Assembly (NCBI GenBank): GCA_947044365.1
Contig: OX345636.1
Span: forward strand, 38,505,200 to 38,569,199
DNA length: 64,000 nt
Direction: 5' to 3'
From: Petrosia ficiformis
Taxonomy: Eukaryota > Porifera > Demospongiae > Haplosclerida > Petrosiidae
Shown here piece by piece: positions 1-10,945 of the stretch. The position numbers were made by a program, and so were the translations under genes. Each line of letters opens with the position of its first letter. Position 1 is the first letter of the stretch. The notes under the pieces were generated by a model. It was not told where the DNA came from and searched no databases. It worked only from the letters and a program-made list of their open reading frames with translations.

Positions 1-295
1 ACCTTTTCAAGAACCTTATATTTCAGGTAGAATAGCTACCTATTAGTTCCAGTTTCTACGTAAGTTACAAGCAGCTTTCTTTCTCTTAGTCTGTATGTAC
101 ATGTAAAGGTTGAGCGCGCATTCTTTTACATAGCATGCACATCAATTGATCGAGCTAGCTCCCCAGAATGACGCAACTTCCTTAACTACACACAAATGTA
201 CACAATGCATACTCACACAAGTGACACAAACATAATTAATATACATGTACATGTAGTTCGAACCCATGGGAAAGCAATTATAGGGATAGCCATAA
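1..295 (+). mobile_element. Diverged copy of the 456-bp M1 transposon
   Basis: This stretch aligns by eye with the right two-thirds of the M1 element at 53771-54226 and has the same orientation. Shared landmarks are the caggtagaatagct block, the ttgatcgagct block, the acttccttaactac block and a final cccatgggaaagc. It has accumulated many changes and has lost the strong GGCCC terminal palindrome. It lies downstream of the last exon seen on the minus strand, so probably in an intron of the large gene. Confidence 0.6.
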
Positions 296-336
296 AAAAT
301 AAAAGTATAATTCTCATGCATAATAATAAAGCTAAC

Positions 337-588
337 CTATAATTTCCTGATCATCATTATTTTGATTATTAGTACTAGCAGTGTTTTGAGCAAGTGCTTC
401 ATTACTGGTTTGGGTGAAATCAAATAGACACTCAAGATTCTCATCACCTCCACATACTTCAATAGCATCTGCTAGTGTTTCAGGTGGAATTTCATCCAGA
501 AATATTGGCATGTGGTTAGGATCTGAGAATGTACTTACACTTTCACCAACCTCATAGAAGAACAAAGATTCCTCTTGTGTAATTTGCC
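337..588 (-). CDS. Post-VWD exon of MUC4/SUSD2-like module, left copy
   Basis: One exon, entered at phase 1 (acceptor atcag then GGCAAATT) and left at phase 1 (donor GTTAGC). It encodes WQITQEESLFFYE, then FSDPNHMPIFLDE, then CGGDENLECLFDF with two cysteines. This is the segment that follows the VWD domain in MUC4 and SUSD2-type proteins, where a Trp-x-Ile-Ser/Thr-x-Glu opening and a Cys-x5-6-Cys-x-Phe/Tyr-Asp motif recur. It ends in an Asn/Gln/Asp-rich linker. The right copy at 19925-20176 has the same borders but differs at roughly a quarter of residues, far more than the neighbouring VWD exons. The following Ig-like exon of this copy lies outside the window. Confidence 0.8.
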
Positions 589-978
589 CTGATAATTAGG
601 AAGATACAGACATAATATTGATACGTAAAGAAAGCAAACAGTTTTACTAGAATTTTAAAATTTCTAAACAGACTAGTTACAAGTAAGATCCTACTTAGGA
701 TTTCATACAAGGTTTTAGTTAGGCCGAAAAGCCTAATCAGTAGTATCACCTTATTTAAATACTGTACATAAAATCATATGAGCATATAAATTTGCAAATC
801 TGTAGTGTTTGTGTATTAAAATATTAAAATGCAAATGATTATTTTGAGGAGGGGGAAAGATCCCCATGATTATCTTCTGTTTGTAGTATGTATAATCACT
901 ACATTGTTAATTATTATTTACGCACATTTTTCTATTATCTTCAATTGGCAATTCTACTAATCACTCTCATTAACTCAC
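589..978 (-). other. Intron between VWD and post-VWD exons, left copy
   Basis: AT-rich intron with no gene seen. It is unrelated over most of its length to the matching intron of the right copy (20177-21043), which carries a 164-bp transposon. The introns have therefore been rebuilt independently since the duplication. Confidence 0.6.
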
Positions 979-2299
979 ATGTTTGTCCAAGTACATGTTT
1001 CTCTCTATCAGGAATATTATCAGATGCAATTGTTCCATTTCTGTACATCAAATCATTTGTATCATCACCATCAAAATTTCCCAAAAGTCCTGTCACTGTT
1101 CCCCTAAATTCTTCTGGTATTTTGAGCAAAGCTGATAGTGTTCCTTCTCTAAGTGACACCTCAAGTGTTATTGTGCTCTGAAATGATGCCAAAATTGTGT
1201 CTTCAGCAGTCCTCTCTAACATCACAGAATCATTCATGTAAGTATCGTTAACTGAAATGAGTATGCCTGTTATATCTTCTCCATTTATCCTCACTAGTAA
1301 CTCTTCATTGGGATCAATCTCGACCTAATATACAATATATGTTTTACTGCATTACATGACCAGAGTTTCTTTCAGGGGGAAGGGTGGGGTGGGGCACTCC
1401 CTTTGAGATTCAGTGGACTTATTAGCTTGACAAAAAGAAAATTTGAATCTTTCTTTAAAAGACAAAAGCATAATAAATAGCCAGTATTAGATCTAGAAGG
1501 CGTTTAGGCGTTGTTTTAGCGCCTACGTTTCAATATTGACGCCTACTTTGCACATTAAAGCTTAAGCTCTCTATGCAATGAAAAATGCAAAAACGCTAAA
1601 TTAAAAACAAACTATTATGGTATTATTATACACACGTGATTATGGCAAGTTTGGACAGTTGGCTGCTCCACACAGAGGAGACTAACAACACAGGTGATGA
1701 AACTGAATCAGATGAATCAGAGCCACAGCCCAGACAAGCAAAACGCAGGAGAATTGATTATGTTATGTTATGTTACTATTTCATTAATTTACAAAGAGAA
1801 GCCCACTATTAAATCTCCAGATCTAACACTGATAATAGCATAGTTACAGGAATTTCCTCTTTAAGTAGCTCAGATTACCTGAGATCCTATCTCAAAGAAT
1901 CTAAAATCAAACATTTTCATTGGGGAGAATGCCCACACACCCACCTACATGTATATACATTTTGTAGATTGCCCTCCCCCACCTTCTTTTCATACCATTT
2001 GCCCCCACCCCACTTCACATTATTCCTGAAGAAAACCTGATGACTAATATTGTCGTAGTAAAACACAATTAAAGTACATGTAATTGAACTATGTACCTGT
2101 ACTCTGTTACTTCCATCAGTCAAGTCACTAGCTACAAAAGCTGAAAACACTGTAGCAGTTGTGTCCTCAGCTGCCAGTTTGGTACGAGCTTGAGTCTCAA
2201 ATATATTATCAACATTAGCAAGTATGTATTCTCCAAGTCCGTTAAATGTGTATCTTCTCCCATCCAAAGTTCTGATATGAGGATCACCCCACCACCATG
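979..2299 (-). CDS. VWD domain, left copy (two exons)
   Basis: Two exons encode a von Willebrand factor type D domain: 2097-2299 (phase 1 in, phase 0 out, donor GTACAT) and 979-1324 (phase 0 in, phase 1 out, donor GTGAGT). The first reads [19 protein letters not shown], the classic VWD opening with GDPH. The second contains [19 protein letters not shown] and the [14 protein letters not shown] motif, which is the calcium-loop region of the fold. GDPH is the site of Asp-Pro backbone cleavage in several mucins, so this protein may be cut here. VWD domains usually support multimer formation or adhesion outside the cell. The pair differs from the right copy at only about six residues. The intron between the exons is interrupted by a 350-bp hAT-like element absent from the right copy. 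Confidence 0.92.
1482..1831 (+). mobile_element. 350-bp hAT-like element, present only in left copy
   Basis: The ends match as inverted repeats: CAGTATTAGATCT on the left and AGATCTAACACTG on the right. The flanks read ataat(aaa)tagc on the left and ataatagc on the right, an 8-bp target duplication with three extra bases on one side. The right gene copy near 21529 has the empty site cataatagcat. Positions 1642-1812 on the plus strand hold a 56-codon ORF beginning MASLDSWLLHTEETNN, followed by an acidic then Arg/Lys-rich stretch. This resembles the N-terminus of a transposase-type protein but ends early. It is a non-autonomous remnant. Confidence 0.8.
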
Positions 2300-2512
2300 C
2301 TATATACATGTAGCAGAAAGTACTTAATTATAATTGTGTACAATAAACTATAACTAGGGATTGCTGAATTATGCTTGATTTACGTGTATGCTTATTACCC
2401 TAAATCCTAAACCCTATGCTTATTATCCTAAACCCATTTCAGCAGAACCACCTTTAGGCTAATAATATTAAATTATTGCCACATGATGCCAGCCAGTATT
2501 TTTGATTAGCTC

Positions 2513-3287
2513 ATATGTGGTACCATTGGCCCAAAGAGCTTCTTATTTGGCACTGCACAGTTCTCTCTTTGGGCAGTGGTGCAGTTAATTCTGATTATAT
2601 TGTCACTAACAGCATTAACTCTTTGTTAATTGGCTCAAGATGGATTCTCTTTCAATGGCGCACACACTAACCATTTCTGAGTCAATTTGGTCCAAGCTTC
2701 AAAACTTATCAAAACCTCTGATGTCAGCTTTTTCCGCTAGGCTTAAGGGTTCCTATTATGTTGCCAGTAATTCACTAATTGTTATTTACAAATGTGTGTA
2801 CCAGTTTTCGACATTTTAATCACAATTCCATTATTAGGAGTTATGTTTGAATGCTTTCAGAGTCATGGGCAGTTTCAAAAATATGGGCACCTCTTGCCTG
2901 GATAAGAGGGGTTCTACTGTATTTATATTTACATGATTATGGATGTAAAAGTAGTAACCATGTAAATATAATAATAATACATGTACATGCGTAAGTAACA
3001 ATAATTTTGATCAAAGTTTACTTTTAATCATTCACTATTCACCATTCATATGTATGAGGAGCATCCACTGCTCTATCAATAACAGAGTTTTTGATTAATT
3101 TTGAATCATGGGCGAAATTGGCTCAACAATGGTTAGTGTGTGAGCCAGTGGGAATACATCTTGAACCAATTAACAAACAGTTAATGATGTTAGTGACAAT
3201 TGAATCATAATTAACTGTGGCACTGGCCTAAAGAGAGAACTGTGCAGTGCCAAATAAGAAGCTCACTGGGCCAATGGTGTGCCATAT
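2513..3287. mobile_element. Long-inverted-repeat element, left copy
   Basis: Two arms of about 180 bp, 2513-2700 and 3105-3287, are imperfect reverse complements; shared blocks include accattggcccaaagagcttc and taactctttgttaattgg. About 400 bp separate them. It lies in the AMOP-VWD intron. In the right gene copy only the left arm remains (22259-22440). The right arm is missing there between two copies of atcaata, which suggests a microhomology deletion. No transposase was seen. Confidence 0.7.
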
Positions 3288-3771
3288 AAGCTTATCAAAA
3301 ACACTGCAATGATCAATAAATATACCAAGTTAGTTGTGTTACTTTTTAAAACAAAATGGCTGTCTAGCAAGTGTTCAAAGGTACATGTAGGAGTTTAATC
3401 AAAATTATAATTATCATAAGTTCCCCTTTTAATTTGTATCTATTGTAATGATCATGATTGATAGCGAATATTATTATTAGATAAGTCAACATGCATGTGT
3501 CGTGTGATGGGAAAAAACAGCACAGAACAGTGAACAGCTTTGCCTTGCAGTTGAACATTGAAGGCATTCTTTAAATGGAGATGTTATTTAATACACAAAT
3601 ATATTGTATTGGGACAAAGACAAGTGTCGTTTATAACAGAGTCTACTGTATTCACCAAGAAAGAGGAACATATTCTGAAAATCTTCTGCAGTGCAATGTC
3701 GCAATTAATTAGGATCATAATAATTATTATATTATTCTGATCTTCTATTATATAATTAAACAAATACTCAC

Positions 3772-4280
3772 TAAAAAATGGAGGCCGATACCCAAAGCAG
3801 TTTTCAATAGGGCGTCTCTTATGATACAAAGAGCAAAAATTCACTTGCTCACAACATGTCACTCTGAACAGAAAATCATATTGGAAATATGCAAATGTTT
3901 GAAAGAATGGATTGAAAGCAAGAGTTGAGCTTGCTAGGCTTCCTGATGTTATCAACGAAAACGTACTACAGAAATGAAAAATAATAGCATTAATAAAAGA
4001 ATAAGTACACACAATTATATGTAATTATAAATTATGTTAGAAAAGTATATTTGTACTCACAAGAGAGAATAGCAACACATTGTATTAGGACGGAAGGAGA
4101 AAATTGGTGCATAGCAAATAGTTGGAAAATCAAATAATAAGAAGAAGAATCGCCTGTCCCTGATAGCCTGTAGAAATGTGCAAGGACATGGAGGTGGAAA
4201 GAAAAACAAAATGGGAAGAGGGTTTCCAATTATTTGAATGTCTTGAATGTATGCAGATAGACATCGAAGTTCGGGTATAT
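3772..4280 (-). CDS. AMOP domain, left copy (two exons)
   Basis: Exons 4061-4280 (phase 1 in, phase 2 out) and 3772-3965 (phase 2 in, phase 1 out) join cleanly. The first exon has CPCTFLQAIRDRRFF, a CY pair and NTMCCYSLL. The second has CCEQVNFCSLYHKRRPIENC and ends FGYRPPFF. This series (CP..A..D.RF, CCY, CCE...C..Y..RRP...C..Y.PP) is the cysteine signature of AMOP, the adhesion-associated domain found in MUC4 and similar proteins. It is extracellular and likely disulphide-rich. It sits between NIDO and VWD, as in the MUC4 family. It is identical to the right copy. Confidence 0.92.
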
Positions 4281-4938
4281 CTGTAAAATAAATAAATTAA
4301 ATAATTATATATATTATTATATAAGTTCCATTCGTTAAGCTCTCAAAACCCCATGCCATGATTCAAGGAGTCACACTTCTCACTCCTCTATCTAGGGGCA
4401 CACATCCCTCAATCCCAGGGTTCTCGCCAGTCCGTTTTTGAAGGATACAGAACCCTTCTTGAAAAGAAAAGTACCTTTCTGGAATACTAAAAATGTCATG
4501 TGTACCTTTCTTAAAACGTTACTATAGTATTGTATCTTTTTGTTGGAGGTAGGAGATTACAAGTGGCTCTATTCAGTAAATATTGTGATAATATACAATG
4601 TGATGTGTTTAAGAAATACTGTTGATTTATGAATAATAATTATTTAATGAGCTAAAAATACTCTCCTTGATTGATTTTCTGGAGAGAACCCTGCTCAATC
4701 CTATGTTCCATGTCCCTCGATCTAGATTCAAACTTGATCAAGATAAATTCCTTCTTGTATTATTGCTATGGATACTATCGTAGGGGTTTCATATGCATAA
4801 TACAATACTGTATATAGAGTGAGTATACATGTACATGTATGTGTGCATGCACAGTATGATTGGTACAGTATTAAGTAAGCCTGACAAGTAATAGCTTGAA
4901 AATAGTAATAATATATAATTATATACATGTAATCTTAC

Positions 4939-6283
4939 TTGGATTTGCTTCAAAGTCATAAACAATGTTCACGAAATCAGAGAAAGGACGATTTGAACAG
5001 GCAATTGAAATTATGTCAGGTGTGGCTGAAAAGGGTTCGTTTACGAACTCCTGACCAGCTATATTATATCCGATAACAGCATGACCATTAGGTGGACCTG
5101 TCCATTCTAATTCACCACATTTATAAATGTATATGACATAAGTAGTAAAGACATCTGTGATGATGATAGCTTGGAATGTGTTGGTCTACAAATATTTGAG
5201 AAAGTTATAAAACTCCAGAGAGTGATAATTTATATTGTGTGCTATACTACATGTATACAGTGGAACCCCTGTATAACGGCCACCCAAGGGGAATTGTATT
5301 TTGGCCATTATATAAGGGTGGCCTTTCCTGAGGGGTTTAGTTTAGTATAACTCAAAACATCTTTTTATTAACTGAACACATGATAAATACTCATTATGCA
5401 ATAATTATCAATAGTGCATACATTATAAATAATTTTATGGACCAAAAAACTACATAAATAAGCTCAAGACTATCTGTAGCAAACTAAACAGCGATGGGCT
5501 GCTTTGAATATTGTGCATTTTTGTTTTTATCATTATTGTTTTACTATTCATTTGTGATTTAAAACTACATTGTATTACTGTACACTGTTGAGTTGATTTT
5601 GAATATCGTGGGCACGGCCACGCGCCCGTTAAATTGAAGTTTTGCTCAATGGTGTAGTTAGTGTAGGGACCATCTAGTGTTCATTATATTCAATTAGCGA
5701 GGTGGTCATTCTTCAGAGGTTGTCTTAGCAGGTAAGTATGTGTAATTTGAATCCGGACCAGGACATCTGGCTGTTATATCATAGATGACCGCTGTTCAGG
5801 GGTGGTCGTTAAGCGGGGTTCTACTGTATACTAAAATTGAAGAATCTATGTATGTTGCCATGCATGGCTGTTATAAATAAATCTACACTAAATGTAGGCA
5901 CATAACCAAAACAAGAATGGGAGAATGGACCATTAGAAAATATCAAGCAATGTATAATTATGTGACCAACATATATAACTGGTCACATCACTTGATATGG
6001 ACACAACTCTTTTATCAATTTTCTGTGTATTTAACATGCATTATGTAACAATAACATACTGAGTTAAGGAATGCTGCAGTTTCTTCATCAAATTGATCTG
6101 GAAAGTTCACGAATCTCAAATGATCAAAGGGATGCACTTCGTTCCATTCAACTAGCAAAGCCCACTTGCCAGCAAAGTCTGTATCTTGTGATTCTCGAAT
6201 AAATTCACTAATTATATCCAATCGCCTTAATTCTCCAATTGAAGAAAATTTGCTATCTGAAAAAACTTGGTATCTTATGGTAC
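4939..6283 (-). CDS. NIDO domain, middle and C-terminal exons, left copy
   Basis: Exons 6060-6283 (phase 1 in, phase 0 out, donor GTATGT) and 4939-5185 (phase 0 in, phase 1 out, donor GTAAGA). The first reads GTIRYQVFSDS, then FAGKWALLVEWNEV and ETAAFLNS. The second reads TNTFQAIIITDVFTTYVIYIY, then LEWTGPPNGHAVIGYNIAG. These are the characteristic strands of the NIDO (nidogen-like extracellular) domain: the Trp-containing valine-rich strand, the NTFQ motif, and the closing glycine-rich segment. The N-terminal exon of the domain is 4.3 kb upstream at 10602-10740. The intron at 5186-6059 holds a mariner-type element. Both exons lie in the near-identical block and match the right copy exactly. 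Confidence 0.9.
5258..5826. mobile_element. 569-bp Tc1/mariner-pogo-type element, left copy
   Basis: Flanked by TA on both sides, with inverted ends CAGTGGAACCCC and GGGGTTCTACTG. Each continues into GGCCACC / GGTGGTCGTT, about 26 bp in all. The TA duplication and CAGTGGAACC ends are typical of Tc1/mariner-pogo elements. No transposase remains. It sits in a NIDO intron and is duplicated with the segment. Confidence 0.85.
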
Positions 6284-7457
6284 CTAATTGAAAAAAATTA
6301 TTATTATTATTATGAATTATTACATAAAAAGACATATAATTATTACATAAAAAGACATATATAATCAGTGACTGAGCATGTGAAAATTAGCCTTATTTGA
6401 GTGGTTTGTTCAATTGATAATTCTTTAGCCATTAGCAAAACTAATAAAAATTTTAACTCTTTACATCGTTTATGATAAGTGCTAGTCCTACCTACATGTA
6501 GACACCAAATTTTGTTAGGTTCTAGCACTAGTTGGCTGAGAAACAACTAATTGAACATAAGCATGTGGTAAAACTTTAAATAAATATATACATGTATTAC
6601 ATGTTCAAATTGTAATTAAGTACAAATTCACTATTAAGTTCACTCAAAACTATTGCTGAACAAAATGTATCACAATTATACTATTGATAATTTCTATCCT
6701 AAAACAGTATGTGCCCCACCCAAAACCATACATTTGACAAGTAAATAAAGACAGCTATTACATCTACATGAACACCACACTAGACTAGAGCTTCAATATC
6801 ATTGACACGAGTACAAGTATATGTACATGTAGATTGTATATATATAAGCATATAACCCATTTGTGAAAATGTTGGTCGCTTAAAGTTGTTTGGTTACCAA
6901 GTTATCCTGTACACAGTCAGATATACCAAATACAATAACCATAATGATCATTGATGCACAGTACGTTAGCAAGTACACACTGCAATAACAAAATGGTAAA
7001 ATAACTGATTGATTGGTTATTACAGTTACAAGGATTTACTGTTGCACATGTATGGTCATGCTGTTTATATCATAACATTAACTGAATTCTTATTTTACTA
7101 ACTTCCTCATATTATATTTCATGTTTCATGTCACTGAAAGTATTATATTATGAGTTGGCAGGTTTTCAAGAAATTTCAATGATTTTGTTGACAGTTACAG
7201 TGTACTTGTTGAATTTTTATAAGTGACAAATAGTTAATGTAACTGTAATAACAAGTCAATCAACAATTCAGTTTTTTTTTCTGTTTAGATCACTGTTACT
7301 AGTAAGTATTCATACAATTACTATTCAGTCAACTGATTAATACTTTCATACATAGCCTTAAAATATTATAGATTAGTACAAGAGTTTCCATACCTTGAAG
7401 TTGATGTTATACATGTACTGTATATGCTATGAAGGAGCATGCATGAAGAATCTAATT

Positions 7458-7479
7458 AGGGTTTAGGGTTTAGGGTTTA
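7458..7479 (+). repeat. Short TTTAGGG tandem run
   Basis: Three tandem GGGTTTA units, repeated at 27007-27028 in the other gene copy. Too short to be a telomere. Related CCCTAAA-like runs occur at about 2397-2435 and 22128-22165. Confidence 0.6.
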
Positions 7480-7483
7480 TATT

Positions 7484-7945
7484 ACCTACATACAGTTAAT
7501 TAGTATTTCCTTTGAAATGACTATATTTTATAAGAGGAATGTAAATTATTAAGTAGTAAAAGTAAACAAGTCCTTAAAAAAAACTGTGATATTTGTATAA
7601 TGTTGATGATTAATAGCAAGCCATATGAATTATATATGCTAAAATTGAAAATGTTCAATTCCCAGTACAAGAGAAATAACAGAAAAAATATATAGTTACA
7701 GTACCTGACATTATTACTATCACTGAACTTCCATTGACTACAGTGTACATTGTGAGTGAAGTACACTGTACTTTAAATGTACTACATGGTATTACAAATT
7801 ATTATGATATCACATATAAATGTAGAGGGAATTCACACATTACTATGATTACAGTACAAAGTAATACTGTAGTAATTTAGAAGTACAGTTGACTATCACC
7901 TTATTAAACTGTACATGTAGCTCCCATCAGACTATGTAAACGTAA
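7484..7945. repeat. Direct repeat unit 1 of a pair
   Basis: Aligns with 8893-9375 at an offset of about 1409, with scattered substitutions and small indels. Both carry the same small minus-strand ORF. The pair could be ends of a small non-coding retroelement or a local duplication. I saw no TG..CA termini and no primer-binding site, so it is called only a direct repeat. Confidence 0.75.
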
Positions 7946-8892
7946 TAAAGACAGGTACTGGGTATATACAATATACTATAGTCTGCAATTCTTGTCAGTA
8001 GTCATTCTTGTTTCCCAATCACACTTGTGGCGAGGGTTTGCACTATGAGTGCATTCATTAATACTACTTAGGACTTAGGTACAAGTACAAGTACATGTGC
8101 ATTAATAAAAAAAAAAGACTAGTACTTTTGAAGCTGTACTTAAAGTACTTAAGTACAAGTACCAAAGTACTTGGCCCATGCCTGTTCCCAACCCCCCTGT
8201 ATGAAACCATGTTAATCCTACACTGTTCCTAAACATAAATTATTACTAAAAGCCATGATCTGTATATTTGTAATTCAATGGGGATCAGCATCATTTCCAC
8301 GCTCTCGCACGCAATTCAATACTTCAGGCCTGATTGGATCAGGAATCTAGACGTCTTTGTAGATATGATGACCCCTCATACAGCTTTCACAAACGAACTC
8401 GTGTCATTTTTGCACATTAAGTAAACAAATTATACATGTGGTTCGGCAGGTCTTCTATCTACTAAACTTGGAAGTGGGCAGTAAAATTGTGGTAATTCGT
8501 GAAAATTTAAATAAGCGAATATTCCAAAATAAGCCATTCGCAAAAATATTCCACTGTGAATATTACCCGGCATATGATATTTTATATACATGTAGTGGGA
8601 AAACGTAATTATAAATTATTTTAGATTCCTTTGTGATCATCACCTACATGTATGCAAGTCAAAATTTGCAGCAAAAGCACTAATTTGAGAGAATCAGCAG
8701 TAATGTGAGTGATAATCACTTAATTGGTATAAACAAAGCAGTTATAGGCTTCTATGAACAGCCACTTAATTTCATTAGAATCCACAAAGTGAACTGAGCC
8801 ACATTCCACACAACCTTATGTATTAGGTATAATCAACGAAATTCAATGAAGCTATATATGCAATTGAATTTGGTTCTATTTATAGCAATATT

Positions 8893-9375
8893 ACGTAGAT
8901 ACAGTTAATTAGTATTTCCTTTGAAATGACTATATTTTATAAGAGGAATGTAAATTATTAAGCAGTAAAAGTAAACAAGTCCTTAAAAAAAACTGTGATA
9001 TTTGTATAATGATGATGATTAATAGCAAGCTATATGAATTATATATGCTAAAAGTGAAAATGTTCAATTCCCAGTACAACAGAAATAACAGAAAAAATAT
9101 ATAGTTACAGTACCTGACACTATTACTATCATTGAACTTCCATTGACTACTGTGTACATTGTGAGTGAAGTACACTGCACTTTAAATGTACTACATGGTA
9201 TTACACCTTAGTACTATGATATCACTTATAAATGTAAAGGGAATTCACACATTACTATGATTACAGTACAGAGTAGTACTGTAGTAAAGAAGTACAGTTG
9301 ACTATCACCTTATTAAACTGTACATGTAGCTCCCATCATACCATGTAAACTTAATAAAGACAGGTACTGGGTATA
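8893..9375. repeat. Direct repeat unit 2 of a pair
   Basis: Partner of 7484-7945. The same pair is present in the right gene copy at about 27033-27494 and 28442-28924, so it predates the larger duplication. Confidence 0.75.
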
Positions 9376-9824
9376 AATGTAGTCGTGACAGTCGAAGATC
9401 AATGTTACTAGCATCCGTTAAATAATAATATTACAACACATTACATGAACGTCTACCAATAATTTGGACAATTCTTAACACCATACATGTACATGTATAT
9501 TAAACTTTAAAACAACATTCCATTACTAAGAAATCACAATGGTGATTAATACATTTTTTGAAAGCAAGGTGGTTGATGGTAAATGACACATGTTCTAGCT
9601 ATTGTAGTAATACTAAAACTATACACTGACTTTAAACTATAAAATAAGATTTAAAGCATTTGAAGGTCCCAGAACAAGTGGTACATAAATGGAGACTCAA
9701 TCAATGGAATTTATACATATTGCAATACTTTCTGCTGACAAATACTTAATTTCCCTCTTATCTTGAAATGGTTATATAATATATATTATAATTATATATA
9801 ATATAATTATATATGTATAGGTTA

Positions 9825-10150
9825 TAAGATTGTTCGAGTGCTATATGAGATGAATAATCACCGAGCACGAGGGCAGTAGGCCCAAGGGCGAGGTGATTAT
9901 AAAACTGATATAGCACGAGTAGGCGTGTTATAATCAATATTATTTCACGAACGACAAAACCTTTGTTGATGTCTGATGCTTCTCCTACCTTTTTGTCGGC
10001 ACTTTGGAAAAGGTAAGCGTTGTTTTCTTGTAGTCTGTTTCGACGGCTGGTTTTATATCTGACCATAGGCTGCTATATCTGACCACAGGGTGCTATATCT
10101 GATATATAAATGTGTGGTTTACTTTGATATTTCGCCGTATCGGGATATAT
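9825..10150. mobile_element. Left-copy-specific insertion in an AT repeat
   Basis: The right copy runs directly from its AT-rich stretch (29285-29332) to tttagaggtcatatgc, whereas here about 325 bp intervene. The insert has higher GC, the inverted blocks gtgctatatgag and ctgatatagcac, and a short minus-strand ORF with ALGPTALVLGDYSSHIALEQ. It looks like a non-autonomous element, but I could not assign a family or target duplication because of the AT repeats around it. Confidence 0.5.
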
Positions 10151-10601
10151 ATATATATATTTAGAGGTCATATGCATTATATAAACTCGCCAATGAGGAA
10201 GTTTGAAAATATAACACCAAAATTTTTACCTAATTTCTAACAGTCGTTTCTAACAAGGGTGACATGGGGCATATGTTGCAAAGGCCCCTAGAGTGGTCAT
10301 ACATCCCAAGAGATCCCGATATGTTTTCAAACTTCCCAATTAGCATGTTTATATCACACATATAGATCGATGGATCATGATATATATATGATATCTAATA
10401 ATGGAGATTCATACCTGTATGATTTCAGTCCACCATTTTAAAAGCCACGCTTTTTGAGCATGCGCATATACGCAATTTGTATGGCCATGAATCTCATTAT
10501 AAGATATTAATCATAATCATTGCCTGTTGTTATTAATTACTCTACATTATTGTGATAAGCAAACTGGTGAATAATAATGTTGTAAAGACTATACAGCTCA
10601 C

Positions 10602-10740
10602 CTTCCACTCTGTTATCAACATCAGCCCAATAAGCAGCAAAGACATTTGATCTTTGAATAAATGGGTTTCTTGATGGAAATAGAAGGGGTTGCCAGAACA
10701 GGAAAGGTCTGTTTAATGATATGACACCATTATCACCAAC
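10602..10740 (-). CDS. NIDO domain, N-terminal exon, left copy
   Basis: Phase 0 in from the mucin-like exon (LAH then VGDNGVISLN) and phase 1 out (donor GTGAGC after GTGGAAG). It encodes VGDNGVISLNRPFLFW, then NVFAAYWADVDNRVEG. The DNG-x-I-S and FAAYWADVD motifs are the hallmark of the NIDO N-terminus, where the pattern is usually APFWADVDTR. The preceding exon ends PGIGIGDELFTLAHV, the usual lead-in strand. It differs from the right copy at one residue (NPFIQ against NLFIQ). Confidence 0.9.
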
Positions 10741-10945
10741 CTAAAGGAAGAATGCAATACTGCAATGATCTGACCAATCAAATTATAATCACATAAATGT
10801 ATATATAATGATAAAAGCATTATTTTTATTGAATGTAATTTGTGATTTTTCTTTAAATATAAAGACAAAACTGAATAACTAATTTTTTGGCTTTTATCTT
10901 TCTTTCCTTGTAAAACATTTATATAAATATATACTTCAGACTTAC

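Larger units (their letters stand above)
3520..9437. repeat. Near-identical segmental duplication, left copy
   Basis: This block repeats at 23069-28986 with a constant offset of 19549. I saw one base change (A at 9209 against G at 28758) over nearly 6 kb of exons and introns. Outside it the two gene copies differ by substitutions and many indels; the first indel on the right is an 11-base difference at about 9438. The block covers both AMOP exons and the last two NIDO exons, together with a mariner-type element and all intron sequence. Confidence 0.9.
6284..10601 (-). other. 4.3-kb NIDO intron, left copy
   Basis: No exon was recognised; the flanking exons join in phase (VDNRVEG to GTIRYQ). 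It contains a short TTTAGGG run (7458-7479), a pair of about 470-bp direct repeats (7484-7945 and 8893-9375), and a copy-specific insertion at about 9825-10150. Small ORFs here are conserved between the copies only because the DNA is duplicated. Confidence 0.65.

Noticed and set aside
888..1181. Plus-strand ORF of 97 codons
   Set aside because: Overlaps the VWD exon on the other strand and has no motif.
7458..7479. TTTAGGG run as telomere or former telomere
   Set aside because: Only three units, inside an intron, and copied with the segmental duplication.
7484..9375. Direct repeats as LTRs of a retrotransposon
   Set aside because: No TG..CA ends, no primer-binding site or polypurine tract, no target duplication and no gag/pol between them.
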